From the NCBI RefSeq assembly GCF_900188335.1, contig NZ_FZOY01000001.1:186001-250000 (forward strand): a stretch of 64,000 nt of DNA. Reading direction: 5' to 3'. This DNA comes from Tropicimonas sediminicola. Lineage in GTDB: Bacteria > Pseudomonadota > Alphaproteobacteria > Rhodobacterales > Rhodobacteraceae. Each line of letters begins with the position of its first letter. The stretch's first letter is position 1. A model generated the notes under the pieces. It was not told the DNA's origin and made no database searches. It saw only the letters and a list, made by a program, of their open reading frames with translations. Shown one piece after another: positions 25,278 to 34,879 of this stretch. The position numbers and the translations under genes are program-made.

Positions 25278-26138
25278 ATGATCGGCATTCATTCGGGTAA
25301 TTCCGGCGGTCCGTCGTCGTGGTTGGGGGCTGTGCTGATCTCCCTTGCGCTGCCTGCCGCCTCGTTGGCGCAGGAAGCCGTCGGGACGGATGCACCTGCG
25401 CCCGCAGGCGGAGGGAATGCCTCGGATCTGGCCCAGCAATTGTCGAACCCGGTGGCCGACCTGATCAGTCTGCCGTTGCAATACAACTTCGACACGGGTT
25501 TCGGACCGAACGACACCGACCGTAGCCTTCTCAACGTCCAGCCGGTCATACCGATCTCGCTGAACGAGCGCTGGAACGTCATCTCCCGAACGATCATTCC
25601 GCTGTTGGACGTGGAGGCGGCCGCGCCGGGGCTCGACGATGCTTCGGGAGTCGGCGACATCACGCAATCGCTGTTCTTCTCGCCCAAGCAGCCGGTGAAC
25701 GGCTGGATCCTCGGCGCGGGGCCGGTCTTCCTGCTGCCGACCGCCACCGACGATGCGCTCGGCAGCGATCAGTTCGGCATCGGTCCCACCGCCGTCGCGC
25801 TGCGCCAGTCGAACGGCTGGACGGTGGGCGCGCTGGTCAACCATATCTGGGGCTTCGATGCGCCCGACGACCGCGACGAGGTGAACAGCAGCTTCGTCCA
25901 GCCGTTCCTCACCTACACCACGCCGGATGCCTGGACGTTCTCGCTCAACACCGAATCCATTTACGACTGGAACACGGATCAATGGACCGTGCCGGTGAAC
26001 CTGGGCGTCGCCAAGCTGGTGCAGTTCGGGCAGCAGCCGGTCAGCTTTCAGCTCGGCTATCGCGAATACCTCGAAGCCCCGGAGGGCGGACCAGAGCGCG
26101 GGCTCCGCTTCGTGGTCACCTTCCTGTTCCCGAAGTGA
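25278..26138 (+). CDS. Outer-membrane transporter-like beta-barrel protein
   Basis: A 286-residue exported protein with a signal peptide (hydrophobic LGAVLISLALPAASLAQ, ending near residue 32). The mature part is rich in alternating aromatic/hydrophobic strands, including SLPLQYNFDTGFGP, VQPVIPISLNERWNVISR and GVGDITQSLFFSPK, and ends in a strand with a near-terminal Phe. It resembles the family annotated as MetA-pathway-of-phenol-degradation or neuromedin-like outer-membrane proteins, whose substrate is generally unknown. AGGAGG lies upstream of ATG 25278. It is convergent with the glutamate dehydrogenase gene, with a 34-base gap. Confidence 0.75.
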   Translation: MIGIHSGNSGGPSSWLGAVLISLALPAASLAQEAVGTDAPAPAGGGNASDLAQQLSNPVADLISLPLQYNFDTGFGPNDTDRSLLNVQPVIPISLNERWNVISRTIIPLLDVEAAAPGLDDASGVGDITQSLFFSPKQPVNGWILGAGPVFLLPTATDDALGSDQFGIGPTAVALRQSNGWTVGALVNHIWGFDAPDDRDEVNSSFVQPFLTYTTPDAWTFSLNTESIYDWNTDQWTVPVNLGVAKLVQFGQQPVSFQLGYREYLEAPEGGPERGLRFVVTFLFPK

Positions 26139-26172
26139 GCCCGGCCTGACGGATGCCCGGCCGGGCGCTGGC

Positions 26173-29100
26173 TCAGCGCCCCGCCAGGGTCAGGTGAGAC
26201 GACGCCACCGCGAGTTTCGACACGGTGAGCGGACCGCCGGCGCGCAACTCGTTGATCAGCTTGTCCGCCCTCTGGGCGAGCTGGCTGTTCTTTTCGACCC
26301 ACTTCGCGATGCAATCCGCGCCGGGCTCGGCTTCGTCGAGGCTCAGGGCAGCGGCCGCGATGTTGGACTGGTGGACACGCATGTCCGCCATCAGCCGGCC
26401 AAGCGCCATCCGCTCCCAATGGTCGGCCACCACCACGCCGCGCGCCGTGGAACGCAGCCAGTCCAGCGAGAACCGGGCGCCGGCGGCATAGTAGCTGGCG
26501 GCCACGTCGGCCACGCTGCGGCCGAGCCGGTCGGCCACATCGAAGACGTCGATCGCACCGCCAAGCAGCTCCGCGAGCGCCACCCGCGAGGCGAGGTGTT
26601 CGGGAGCGCCCTGGCCAAGCAGTTCCGCCGTCCGCGCGGCGAGCCGCTCGCGGGAGAAGGCGCTGACCGTTGCCTCCGCGATGGTCGCGATCTCGGCGAT
26701 CCCGGGGCGGAAGCGTTCGATGGCCTCGCCGATCCCCGCGCAATCCTCCTTGATCAGCCGCTCGCATTGTGCGGCGAGCATGTCGGACAGCGCGCGGTGG
26801 ATTTCGATCTGGACCGAGGCGGCGATCTTGTTGTCGAGCGCGTTGACCTCGTCGGCAACGTCCGCCAGCCCGAAGATCTCGCGCACGATGATGAACGCCT
26901 TGACGATCTCGCCCACCGAGGCGCCGCTGTCCTCCCGCAGCCGCGCGCACATCGCAGGCCCGCCTTCGTTGACCAGCATGTTGGACACCACGGTCGCGAT
27001 GATCTCGCGCCGCAGCCGGTGCTCCTTGAGCGCCGCGGCATGCTCCTTGCGCAGCGGCGTCGGCATGTATTCGAAGAGGAACCGTTCCATGTAAGGATCG
27101 TCCAGCACGTCGGACTGCACGAGATCGGCGAAGATATCGATCTTGGCATAGGCCACCAGCACGGCGATCTCCGGCCGGGTCAGGCCCTGTCTCGCCTCGC
27201 GCCGCTCGGCGATCTCCTCTTCGCTGGGCAGGAACTCGACCTCGCGGTTGAGTTTCCCCTCAGCCTCGAGGCTCTGCATGAACCGGGAATGGCTGTCGAG
27301 CAGCGCCGGCGCCGCCGCTTCGATCAGGGAGATCGCGAGGGTCTGGTGGTAGTTGGTCTGCAGCACCAGTTCGCCGACCTCGTCGGTCATCCGCGCGAGC
27401 AGGGTGTTGCGCTGCTTCTCGGTCATGTCCCCGGCATCGACGACGGATCCGAGCGCGATCTTGATGTTCACCTCGTGGTCCGAGCAATCGACCCCGGCGG
27501 AGTTGTCGACGGCGTCGCTGTTGACCTTGACCCCCGCCTTGGCGAGCGCGATCCGCCCGCGCTGGCTGATGCCGAGGTTGGCGCCTTCGCCGATCACCCG
27601 CACCCGGACCTCGCCGGCATTGATGCGCACCGCGTCGTTGGCACGGTCGCCGGTGTCGGCGTGGCTCTCCGCCTCGCTCTTGATGTAGGTGCCGATGCCG
27701 CCGAACCACATGAGGTCGGCCTGGCTCTTGAGGATGGCCTTGATCAGCTCGAAGGGCGTCACCCGGCTCTCCGTCAGCCCGGTGAGCGCCTGGATCTCCG
27801 GCGTCAGCGCGATCGACTTGGACGAGCGGGAGAACACCCCGCCGCCCTTCGAGATCAGAGACTCGTCATAGGATTTCCAGCTCGATCGGGGCAGGGCGAA
27901 AAGCCGCTTGCGCTCGGCGAAGCTGACCGCCGGGTCCGGGTCGGGATCGATGAAGATGTCGCGGTGGTCGAAGGCCGCGACCAGCTTGATCTGGTCGGAG
28001 AGCAACATGCCGTTGCCGAACACGTCGCCCGACATGTCGCCGCAGCCGATCACCGTGAAGGGCTGGGTCTGGGTGTCGTGGCCAAGCTCGCGGAAGTGCC
28101 GCTTCACCGCCTCCCAGGCGCCCCGGGCGGTGATGCCCATGCCCTTGTGGTCATAGCCGTTTGAGCCGCCGGAGGCGAAGGCATCACCCAGCCAGAAGCC
28201 GTATTCCGTCGCCAGCGCGTTGGCAAAGTCCGAGAAGGTCGCGGTGCCCTTGTCGGCGGCCACCACGAGGTAGGGATCGTCGGCATCGCGCCGGACCACC
28301 GCGTTCGGCGGGACGACATCGGCGCCGATGATGTTGTCGGTGACGTCGAGCAGGCCCGACAGGAATATGCGGTAGCAGCGCACCGCTTCCGCGACGACCT
28401 CGTCCCGCGTGCCGTCTGCCGGCAGCGTCTTGGGCAGGAAGCCGCCCTTGGAGCCCACCGGAACGATCACGGCGTTCTTGACCTGCTGCGCCTTCACCAG
28501 GCCCAGGACCTCGGTGCGGTAGTCCTCCTTGCGGTCCGACCAGCGCAGCCCGCCGCGGGCGACCGGCCCGAACCGCAGGTGCACGCCCTCGACCGAGGAG
28601 GAATAGACGTAGATCTCCCGCCAGGGGCGCGGGAGGGGCAGGGCGTCCAACTCGGCACAGTCGAACTTGAACGAGATGTAGGGCTTCGGCGCACCGTCCG
28701 CGTCGGACTGGAAGTAGTTGGTCCGCAGGGTGGCCAGGATCGCGTTGCGGAACCGGCGAAGGATCTGGTCGAAGTCGAGGCTGTCGACTGCTTCCAACGC
28801 CGTCTCGATCTCGGCCGCGATCCGGTCTCCGGCCTTGGCGCGTTCGGCGTCGTCGGTATGGGCCGCGGGGTCGAACAGCGCGGCGAACAGGGCGACGAGC
28901 TGGCGCGCGATCTCCGGATTGCCATTCAGCGCATCCTGCATGTAGGGCATCGAATAGGGGATCCGCGCCTGCCAGAGATAGCCGCCATAGGCCCGCAGGA
29001 GTGCGGTCTCGCGCGCGGTCAGGCCGGCCTTGAGCACCAGCCGGTTCAGCGGATCATCGTCGACCTTGCCGTTCCACAGCAGCGAGAAGGCCTCTTCCAG

Positions 29101-30996
29101 TTCGTCCCGCACGGCCGGCAGGTCGATGTCGCTGCCATCGGCCGATTGCATGTAGAAATCGTGCAGCCAGATCTCCTCGTCCTCGCGGTCGATGCGGGAG
29201 GGATGCTCCTCGAGAATCCGGAAGCCCATGTTCTCGAGGATCGGCAGGCAGTCCGAAAGCGGCACCGAGCGGCCGAGCCGGAACAGCTTGAAGCGGACGT
29301 TGCGCTCGGGGTCCTCGAGCCGGCGGTAGAACTTCAGCTCCAGCTGGTTGTCGGCGCTGATCCGTTCCATCTTGTCGATGTCGGAAATCGCCGAAACGGC
29401 GCTGAACTGCTCGCGGTAGGAGGGGCTGAAGCCCGCGCCATAGAGCATGTGCAGGCGGTTGCCCTCGGATTCGCCCTTCCGCTCGATCAGCGCGTCGCGC
29501 AGGTGATCGCCCCAGCTGCGCACGGCATCGACGATCCGTTGCTCGATGGCAGCGGCCTCGTGCTTGGAGGCCACCTCGCCCTTGAGCGCGATCACGAAAT
29601 GCACGCGGGTCAGTGCCTCGTCGCCGAAGGAGGGTGTCCAGGTGGCGACCCGGCCGTCGAACTCCTCGGCCAGGATGTCCCCGACCCGCTGGCGCAGCTC
29701 GGTGTTGTAGCGTTCGCGCGGCACGTAGACGAGGCAGGAGACGAAGCGTCCGAACCGGTCCGGGCGGATGAACAGCCGGGTGCGGGGCCGGATCGTCAGG
29801 TGCAGCGCGCCCATCGCGTTCTCGAAGAGCTGGTTGTCCGAGCTCTGGAACAGCTCGTCGCGCGGATAGGTCCCGAGGACATGGGCCAGCGCCTTGGCGT
29901 CATGGCTCGACGGCGCGAAGCCCGCGCGGGTCACAAGGCGCTCGACCTTCTGGCGCAGCAGCGGGATCGATCCCGGGCTGCGGTTGTAGGCGGTCGCCGT
30001 GAAATGGCCGATGAAGACATGCGCGCCCGTCACCTTCCCCTTGGCATCGAAGCGCTTGATCCCGACCAGATCGAAATGGGTCGAGCGGTGGACGGTGGAG
30101 CGCCGGTTCGCCTTGATGATCATCAGCGGCGAGACATCGGTGATGAAGGCGTCCATCTCCGGCGACCAGTCGGAGACATTGCCCTGCAGGTCGCGCAGCA
30201 CGGTGTAGTCCGGATCACGCATCAGGCCGAGCGCCGTGCCCTTGACGCTGCGCACCGAAGGCTCGCCCTTGGTGGTCTCGTATTCGCGGTAGCCGAGGAA
30301 GGTGAAATGGTTCTCGGCCAGCCATTCGAGGAACTCGACCACCTCTTCCGAACCGCCGCCGGACAGCTTCGGAGCGGTCGCCTTCAGCGTCTCGGTCACC
30401 TCGGTCAGGCGCTGCAGCATCGGTTGCCAGTCGCCCACGGCGGCGCGCACATTGCGGACCACCTGTTCGATCTCGGCCTCGTAACGGGCGAGTTTCTCCT
30501 CGTCGCCGATCTGGTCGATCTGCACCTGGATGAGCGACTCGCGGATGCCGCCGTCGGTGCCGGGCTCCAGCAGGTCCGTCAGCGCGCCGCTCTCGTCGCG
30601 CCGCACGGTCAGCAGCGGGTGGATCAGCGAATGGATCGCCATTCCGTGGTCGGTCAGATAGGCGGTCAGGGAACCCACGAGGAACGGCATGTCGTCGTTG
30701 ACGATCTCCAGCACCGTGTGGGAGCACTCCCAGCCGTGCTCGGACATCCGCGGGTTGTACATCCGCACCCGTGCCGTTCCGACCTTGCGCCGGGAGGCGA
30801 ACTTCCACAGCGCCAGCGCGGAGCCGTAGACCTCGTCGATGTCCCGGCCGTCGAGATCCTCCAGCGATGCCCGGGAGAACAATTGCCCGACCGCCTCGAC
30901 GAATCCCTCCCGTTCGGCCTTGTCCAGACGTTCGGCGCCCAAGGCGCGGATTTCATCCAGTTTTTCGCCGAAGATCTCTTCTTCCGTCTTGGTCAT
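26173..30996 (-). CDS. gdhZ: NAD-dependent glutamate dehydrogenase, large (L_180) class
   Basis: A 1607-residue enzyme that converts glutamate to 2-oxoglutarate and ammonia with NAD. The length is that of the bacterial large class rather than the 450-residue hexameric GDH. The long N-terminal region (about 1-700) carries ACT-like regulatory segments. The catalytic core near residues 790-1300 shows RWSDRKEDYRTEVLGLVKAQ, VIVPVGSKGGF with the substrate Lys, VAADKGTATFSD, GGSNGYDHKGMGITARGAW and TVIGCGDMSGDVFGNG (NAD fold). It starts at ATG 30996 and no frameshift was seen. It feeds amino-acid nitrogen into central metabolism, which fits the amine and peptide catabolism nearby. Confidence 0.95.
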   Translation of the reverse strand: MTKTEEEIFGEKLDEIRALGAERLDKAEREGFVEAVGQLFSRASLEDLDGRDIDEVYGSALALWKFASRRKVGTARVRMYNPRMSEHGWECSHTVLEIVNDDMPFLVGSLTAYLTDHGMAIHSLIHPLLTVRRDESGALTDLLEPGTDGGIRESLIQVQIDQIGDEEKLARYEAEIEQVVRNVRAAVGDWQPMLQRLTEVTETLKATAPKLSGGGSEEVVEFLEWLAENHFTFLGYREYETTKGEPSVRSVKGTALGLMRDPDYTVLRDLQGNVSDWSPEMDAFITDVSPLMIIKANRRSTVHRSTHFDLVGIKRFDAKGKVTGAHVFIGHFTATAYNRSPGSIPLLRQKVERLVTRAGFAPSSHDAKALAHVLGTYPRDELFQSSDNQLFENAMGALHLTIRPRTRLFIRPDRFGRFVSCLVYVPRERYNTELRQRVGDILAEEFDGRVATWTPSFGDEALTRVHFVIALKGEVASKHEAAAIEQRIVDAVRSWGDHLRDALIERKGESEGNRLHMLYGAGFSPSYREQFSAVSAISDIDKMERISADNQLELKFYRRLEDPERNVRFKLFRLGRSVPLSDCLPILENMGFRILEEHPSRIDREDEEIWLHDFYMQSADGSDIDLPAVRDELEEAFSLLWNGKVDDDPLNRLVLKAGLTARETALLRAYGGYLWQARIPYSMPYMQDALNGNPEIARQLVALFAALFDPAAHTDDAERAKAGDRIAAEIETALEAVDSLDFDQILRRFRNAILATLRTNYFQSDADGAPKPYISFKFDCAELDALPLPRPWREIYVYSSSVEGVHLRFGPVARGGLRWSDRKEDYRTEVLGLVKAQQVKNAVIVPVGSKGGFLPKTLPADGTRDEVVAEAVRCYRIFLSGLLDVTDNIIGADVVPPNAVVRRDADDPYLVVAADKGTATFSDFANALATEYGFWLGDAFASGGSNGYDHKGMGITARGAWEAVKRHFRELGHDTQTQPFTVIGCGDMSGDVFGNGMLLSDQIKLVAAFDHRDIFIDPDPDPAVSFAERKRLFALPRSSWKSYDESLISKGGGVFSRSSKSIALTPEIQALTGLTESRVTPFELIKAILKSQADLMWFGGIGTYIKSEAESHADTGDRANDAVRINAGEVRVRVIGEGANLGISQRGRIALAKAGVKVNSDAVDNSAGVDCSDHEVNIKIALGSVVDAGDMTEKQRNTLLARMTDEVGELVLQTNYHQTLAISLIEAAAPALLDSHSRFMQSLEAEGKLNREVEFLPSEEEIAERREARQGLTRPEIAVLVAYAKIDIFADLVQSDVLDDPYMERFLFEYMPTPLRKEHAAALKEHRLRREIIATVVSNMLVNEGGPAMCARLREDSGASVGEIVKAFIIVREIFGLADVADEVNALDNKIAASVQIEIHRALSDMLAAQCERLIKEDCAGIGEAIERFRPGIAEIATIAEATVSAFSRERLAARTAELLGQGAPEHLASRVALAELLGGAIDVFDVADRLGRSVADVAASYYAAGARFSLDWLRSTARGVVVADHWERMALGRLMADMRVHQSNIAAAALSLDEAEPGADCIAKWVEKNSQLAQRADKLINELRAGGPLTVSKLAVASSHLTLAGR

Positions 30997-31219
30997 CGCG
31001 TCCTCCCGGCGTTACCGCCAATTCCCGCCAAAGGTGCGACTCGCAGCCGGATCCCGCACCGTCTCGTCCAGGTCCGACGATGTTCAGAACGGTCCCGAAA
31101 GTCGAGGCTTTTGAGGCAGGGAATTCGGAAAACCCGGGGAATATCCATGGGAAACCGGCCCTCCGTCGCGTCATCCGAAGGGGCAGGACAGGGCGGCGCC
31201 AGGCCGGGGTGTCAGCGGC

Positions 31220-32494
31220 TCAGGGCGCGATCTTGCGGCGCAGTTCGGCGGCGCGGGCGTGGCCTTCCATGCCTTCCATGCGGCTGATCCGGGCGGTTCG
31301 CCGCGCCAGCTCGTCGGCGGCCTCGGCGGTGCAGCGCTGCCAGGTCACCGTCTTGGTGAACTTGTGCACCGACAGCCCGCCGGTGTAGCGGGCCGCGCCG
31401 CCCGTGGGCAGCACGTGGTTGGGGCCGGAGGTCTTGTCGCCGAAGGGCACGGTGGTTTCGCGGCCGAGGAAGAGCGAGCCATAGGAGCCGAGGTTCTCGA
31501 GCCACCAGTCAAGGTCCTCCGCCTGGACCTGCAGATGCTCGGGCGCGTAACGGTCCGAGACCTCGACCGCCTCCTCCCGCGTGTCGCACAGGATCACCTC
31601 CGCCCGCTCCGCCCAGGAGATCCGCGCCGTGGAGGCGTTCGGCTCGGGCAGGCTGGAGATCAGCGCGTCGGCATGGGCCAGCACCTCTTCCGCCAACGCC
31701 CTGTCGGTCGCGATCAGCCAGACCGGGCTGTCGGCGCCGTGCTCGGCCTGGCTGACCAGATCCCAGGCAACGGTTTCGGCGGCCGCCGTGTGATCGGCGA
31801 TCACCAGCGAGTCCGTCGGGCCGGCGAACATGTCGATCCCGACCGGGCCAAAGAGCATCCGCTTGGCCTCGGCGACAAAGGCATTGCCCGGCCCGACCAG
31901 GATGTCGGCGGGCCTTGCGCCGAACAGCCCCTGTGCCATCGCGGCGATCCCCTGCACGCCGCCGAGGTTCAGGATCAGGTCCGCCCCGGCAAGATCCATC
32001 GCAAAGATGATCGCGTCGGGAATGCCGGTCTCGGGCCGGGTCGGCGAAACGGCGGTGATGTGGCGCACGCCCGCGACCTTGGCGGTGGTGATTGTCATCA
32101 GGGCGCTCGCGATGTGGCTGTAGCGCCCGCCCGGCACGTAGCATCCGGCGGCCGAGACGGGGATCTGTTTCTGGCCGGCGATCAGGCCGGGGATCACCTC
32201 GACTTCGCAATCCGTGATCGTGGCCTTCTGGGCCTCGGCGAAGCGGCGGATGTTGGCATGGGCGAAGCGGATGTCGTCCTGCACCTCCTCGGACACCCTC
32301 TCACAGGCGGCCCGGCGCTCGGCATCGGAGAGGACGATCTCGCCGGTCCAGCCGTCGAGCCGCCGGGCATAGTCGCGCACCGCCTCCTCGCCGCCGCGCG
32401 CGATATTGGCCAGCATGACCTGCACGGTGTCGCGGATGTCGTTGCTTTCCGATGCCGGCCGGGGGGCCGCCTGCTTTAGATATGTGATCGTCAT
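31220..32494 (-). CDS. Histidinol-dehydrogenase-family protein (HpsN-like paralogue)
   Basis: A 424-residue NAD/zinc alcohol dehydrogenase of the HisD fold starting MTITYLKQ at ATG 32494. The family's metal and catalytic residues are visible: SQAEHG (Gln and His), YAPEHLQV (catalytic Glu-His), the GDKTSGPNHVLPTG Asp, and a terminal EGHARA His. The YLK start and AEHGADSPVW loop are typical of HisD paralogues such as sulfopropanediol dehydrogenase HpsN rather than biosynthetic HisD. It is the last gene of a tricarboxylate-type transporter operon, so it probably oxidises an imported alcohol to a carboxylate. The substrate is not known; true histidine biosynthesis is unlikely here. Confidence 0.8.
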   Translation of the reverse strand: MTITYLKQAAPRPASESNDIRDTVQVMLANIARGGEEAVRDYARRLDGWTGEIVLSDAERRAACERVSEEVQDDIRFAHANIRRFAEAQKATITDCEVEVIPGLIAGQKQIPVSAAGCYVPGGRYSHIASALMTITTAKVAGVRHITAVSPTRPETGIPDAIIFAMDLAGADLILNLGGVQGIAAMAQGLFGARPADILVGPGNAFVAEAKRMLFGPVGIDMFAGPTDSLVIADHTAAAETVAWDLVSQAEHGADSPVWLIATDRALAEEVLAHADALISSLPEPNASTARISWAERAEVILCDTREEAVEVSDRYAPEHLQVQAEDLDWWLENLGSYGSLFLGRETTVPFGDKTSGPNHVLPTGGAARYTGGLSVHKFTKTVTWQRCTAEAADELARRTARISRMEGMEGHARAAELRRKIAP

Positions 32495-32696
32495 GTCTGC
32501 GAGAGGTCCTGTTGGTGCATCGGGAAGCCTGTGGGGCGCGTGGCAACGCAGCAATCCGAACGTCGGCCACTCCGGGATTTGTCCTGTTGCTCCGCTCCCT
32601 GCGTCCCCGTTTCCGGAACTTTATCTGATGTGTCCGCCCGCCGCCAAGCCGCCCGCTCACGCCGGCGCCGAGGCGATGCCGCGATGCCCGCGGATC

Positions 32697-33389
32697 TCAG
32701 GCGGGGCGGGGGGCGGCCCTGCCGAGCGCGTCGAAGGTGACCATCACCGAATCCACCACCGGCGCGCCGCCGATCAGGCCGCTTTCCGTGACAAGAGGGG
32801 CGCCGAGCAGGTTGGTGCAGATGATCGCGATCGCGTCCACGCCTTGCGCGGCCAATTCCTCGGCCAGGTCCCGCAGACGTTCGGGCGGGATGGTCCCGAA
32901 ATCGCGGTTCACCTCGAGGTCGAGCCGGCGCTTCGCGGCCACCTCGATCCCGGCAGCCGCGTAGTTCGCGACGATGGCGGCCTCGGTCTCGGCCGTGTAG
33001 GGGGTCAGCAGGCCGATTTGCTTTGCGCCAAGCTCCGCCAGCGCCGCGTTGATCGCCAGCAGCGAGGTTGTGGCGGGGATGCCCGTCTCCGCCTCTATCA
33101 GGTCGCAGAGCGCGCGATCGCGCTCGAAACCGAGCCAGGCCGCGGCCGTGCCGGCCCAGACGAGCCGGTCGGGCTCCAGCTCCGCCAGCAGCGCCGCGGC
33201 CCGCAGCAGGCGGTCGCGCTCGAACTGGGCATCGGTGGCGTTGGACTGGTCGATCCTGGTGACCGAGAGGCGGGTGAAGTGACACCGCAGGTCCGGCCTC
33301 GCCGGAGCGAGGCTGCTCCAGACATCCTCGACGACGGTGTTGGAGGAGGGCACGATCAGCCCTGCCCGCATGACATTGCAACCCATCAT
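32697..33389 (-). CDS. Asp/Glu racemase superfamily enzyme (maleate isomerase/arylmalonate decarboxylase type)
   Basis: A 230-residue protein with GLIVPSSNTVVE near residue 10, ATTSLLAINAALAELG and an IICTNL segment holding a conserved Cys near residue 197. The first catalytic-Cys position of two-cysteine relatives reads WAGTAAAWLG here, with Gly or Thr instead of Cys. The single-Cys arrangement resembles arylmalonate decarboxylase more than maleate isomerase or Asp racemase. It starts at ATG 33389 overlapping the TctA stop (ATGA); an adjacent in-frame ATG is equally possible. It probably acts on the di- or tricarboxylate brought in by the transporter. Confidence 0.8.
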   Translation of the reverse strand: MMGCNVMRAGLIVPSSNTVVEDVWSSLAPARPDLRCHFTRLSVTRIDQSNATDAQFERDRLLRAAALLAELEPDRLVWAGTAAAWLGFERDRALCDLIEAETGIPATTSLLAINAALAELGAKQIGLLTPYTAETEAAIVANYAAAGIEVAAKRRLDLEVNRDFGTIPPERLRDLAEELAAQGVDAIAIICTNLLGAPLVTESGLIGGAPVVDSVMVTFDALGRAAPRPA

Positions 33390-34879
33390 TGGCGCTCCCT
33401 GCGCAGGTTCAGAATGGCCGATGTCACGGTCGGCACCAGCAGAACGGCCAGCGAGACGACGACCAGGACCAAAGAGATCGGGCGCTCGAAAAACACCCAG
33501 GGGTCTCCGTGGATCATCAGCGTGCGGCGCAGGTTGTCCTCGAGCAGCGGGCCGAGAACCGCGCCGAAGGCCAGCGGCAGGACCGGAATGCCAAGCCGCA
33601 GGAATGCGAAGCCGACCCCGCCGAAGAAGATCGCGACCCAGACGTCGACCGTCGCGTTTCGGACGGAAAAGGCGCCCAGCACGCAGAGAACGAGCACCGC
33701 CGAGAGCAACAGCCGATGCGGGATCGCCAGGATGCGACGATAGACGGAGATCCCGAGCGTGGCGGCGACGAGCGCGGTCAGCACGATCGCCACGAAGAGC
33801 GCCGCATAGATCGTCAGGATCAGGTCCGGCTGGCTCTCGAACAGGCCCGGCCCGGGCCGCAGACCGTGCAGCAGGAGGACGCCGATCAGCACCGCGGTGA
33901 TGCTGTCGCCGGGAATGCCGAGCGTCATCATCGGGATCAGCGCGCCGCCGACACAGGCGTTGTTGGCCGCTTCGGGTGCGACGACGCCCCGGGGCAGGCC
34001 GGTGCCAAAGGTTTCCGGGCGTTTCGACAGGCGTTTCTCGACCGCATAGGCGAGCGCTACCGCGACCGCCGACCCCGCCGCCGGAATGGCGCCGACGAAG
34101 GTGCCGATCGCGGAGCTGCGCAGGACGGTCGGCAATTCGGGCATTAGCGCCCGCCAGCTCGGCCAGGTGGGTCCGCTGGAGGCGGGCACGGCGGTCGCTG
34201 CGTCCTGCCGGCGGGAAAGCATGTTCAGCGCCTCGGCAATGCCGAAAACGCCAATGGCGAGGGGAATGATGTCGATCCCGCCCTGCAGGTCCGCCGTGCC
34301 GAAGGTGAAGCGCGGCACGTCGGTGACCTTGTCGCGTCCGACGACGCCGACCAGCAGGCCGATCACCCCAGCCGCGAGGCCGCGCAGCGTGTCCCCGGAA
34401 GAGGCATAGGCGACAAGCGCGAGGCCGAAGAACACCACGGCCGCGTATTCCGGTGAGCCGAAGTTCAGCGCGTAGGCGGCGATCACCGGGGCCAGCGCGA
34501 CCAGCAGCACCCAGCCCACGACACCGCCGAGGATCGAGGCGATCAGCGCATAGGCCATCGCCTGCGCGGCCTGTCCCTTCCGGGCCATCGCGTGCCCGTC
34601 GAGCAGGGTGAACATCGCCCCCGGGGTTCCGGGAATGTTGAGAAGAATGGCCGAGACCGAGCCAGCGTAGACGCTGGCGAAGAACACCGCGAGCATCAGC
34701 ATCATCGCCGCGGGCGTCTCCATCCCGTAGGTGAAGGGCAGCACCACGGCCAGTGCCATGGTCGAGCTGACACCCGGCAGCGCCCCGAAGACGAGGCCGA
34801 GAACCACGCCGGCGAACGAGAGGCCCAGCAGCACGGGGTCGGTGAGCGATGCCAGCATCGCGGCGAGGAGGTCAATCAT
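33386..34879 (-). CDS. tctA: Tripartite tricarboxylate transporter large membrane subunit TctA
   Basis: An inner-membrane protein of 497 residues with about 11-12 helices. The family loops are present: VFGALPGVSSTMALAVVLPFTY near residue 32 and its repeat GTFVGAIPAAGSAVA near residue 260, plus PGTPGAM and MTLGIPGDSITAVL. ATG 34879 (MIDLLA) is preferred over the TTG one codon upstream and overlaps the TctB stop by one base (TGATG). With TctB and the periplasmic TctC it forms a sodium- or proton-driven carboxylate importer. The ligand is unassigned. Confidence 0.93.
   Translation of the reverse strand: MIDLLAAMLASLTDPVLLGLSFAGVVLGLVFGALPGVSSTMALAVVLPFTYGMETPAAMMLMLAVFFASVYAGSVSAILLNIPGTPGAMFTLLDGHAMARKGQAAQAMAYALIASILGGVVGWVLLVALAPVIAAYALNFGSPEYAAVVFFGLALVAYASSGDTLRGLAAGVIGLLVGVVGRDKVTDVPRFTFGTADLQGGIDIIPLAIGVFGIAEALNMLSRRQDAATAVPASSGPTWPSWRALMPELPTVLRSSAIGTFVGAIPAAGSAVAVALAYAVEKRLSKRPETFGTGLPRGVVAPEAANNACVGGALIPMMTLGIPGDSITAVLIGVLLLHGLRPGPGLFESQPDLILTIYAALFVAIVLTALVAATLGISVYRRILAIPHRLLLSAVLVLCVLGAFSVRNATVDVWVAIFFGGVGFAFLRLGIPVLPLAFGAVLGPLLEDNLRRTLMIHGDPWVFFERPISLVLVVVSLAVLLVPTVTSAILNLRRERQ

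Noticed and set aside
28579-31287. A 902-codon open frame on the plus strand opposite the glutamate dehydrogenase gene
   Set aside because: Its composition is that of an antisense shadow of a GC-rich gene (Arg/Asp/Gly/His-rich, no recognisable domain); the minus-strand frame is a clear full-length enzyme.
31220-32494. Biosynthetic histidinol dehydrogenase (hisD)
   Set aside because: The gene sits in a carboxylate-transporter operon with no other his genes and has features of catabolic HisD paralogues.
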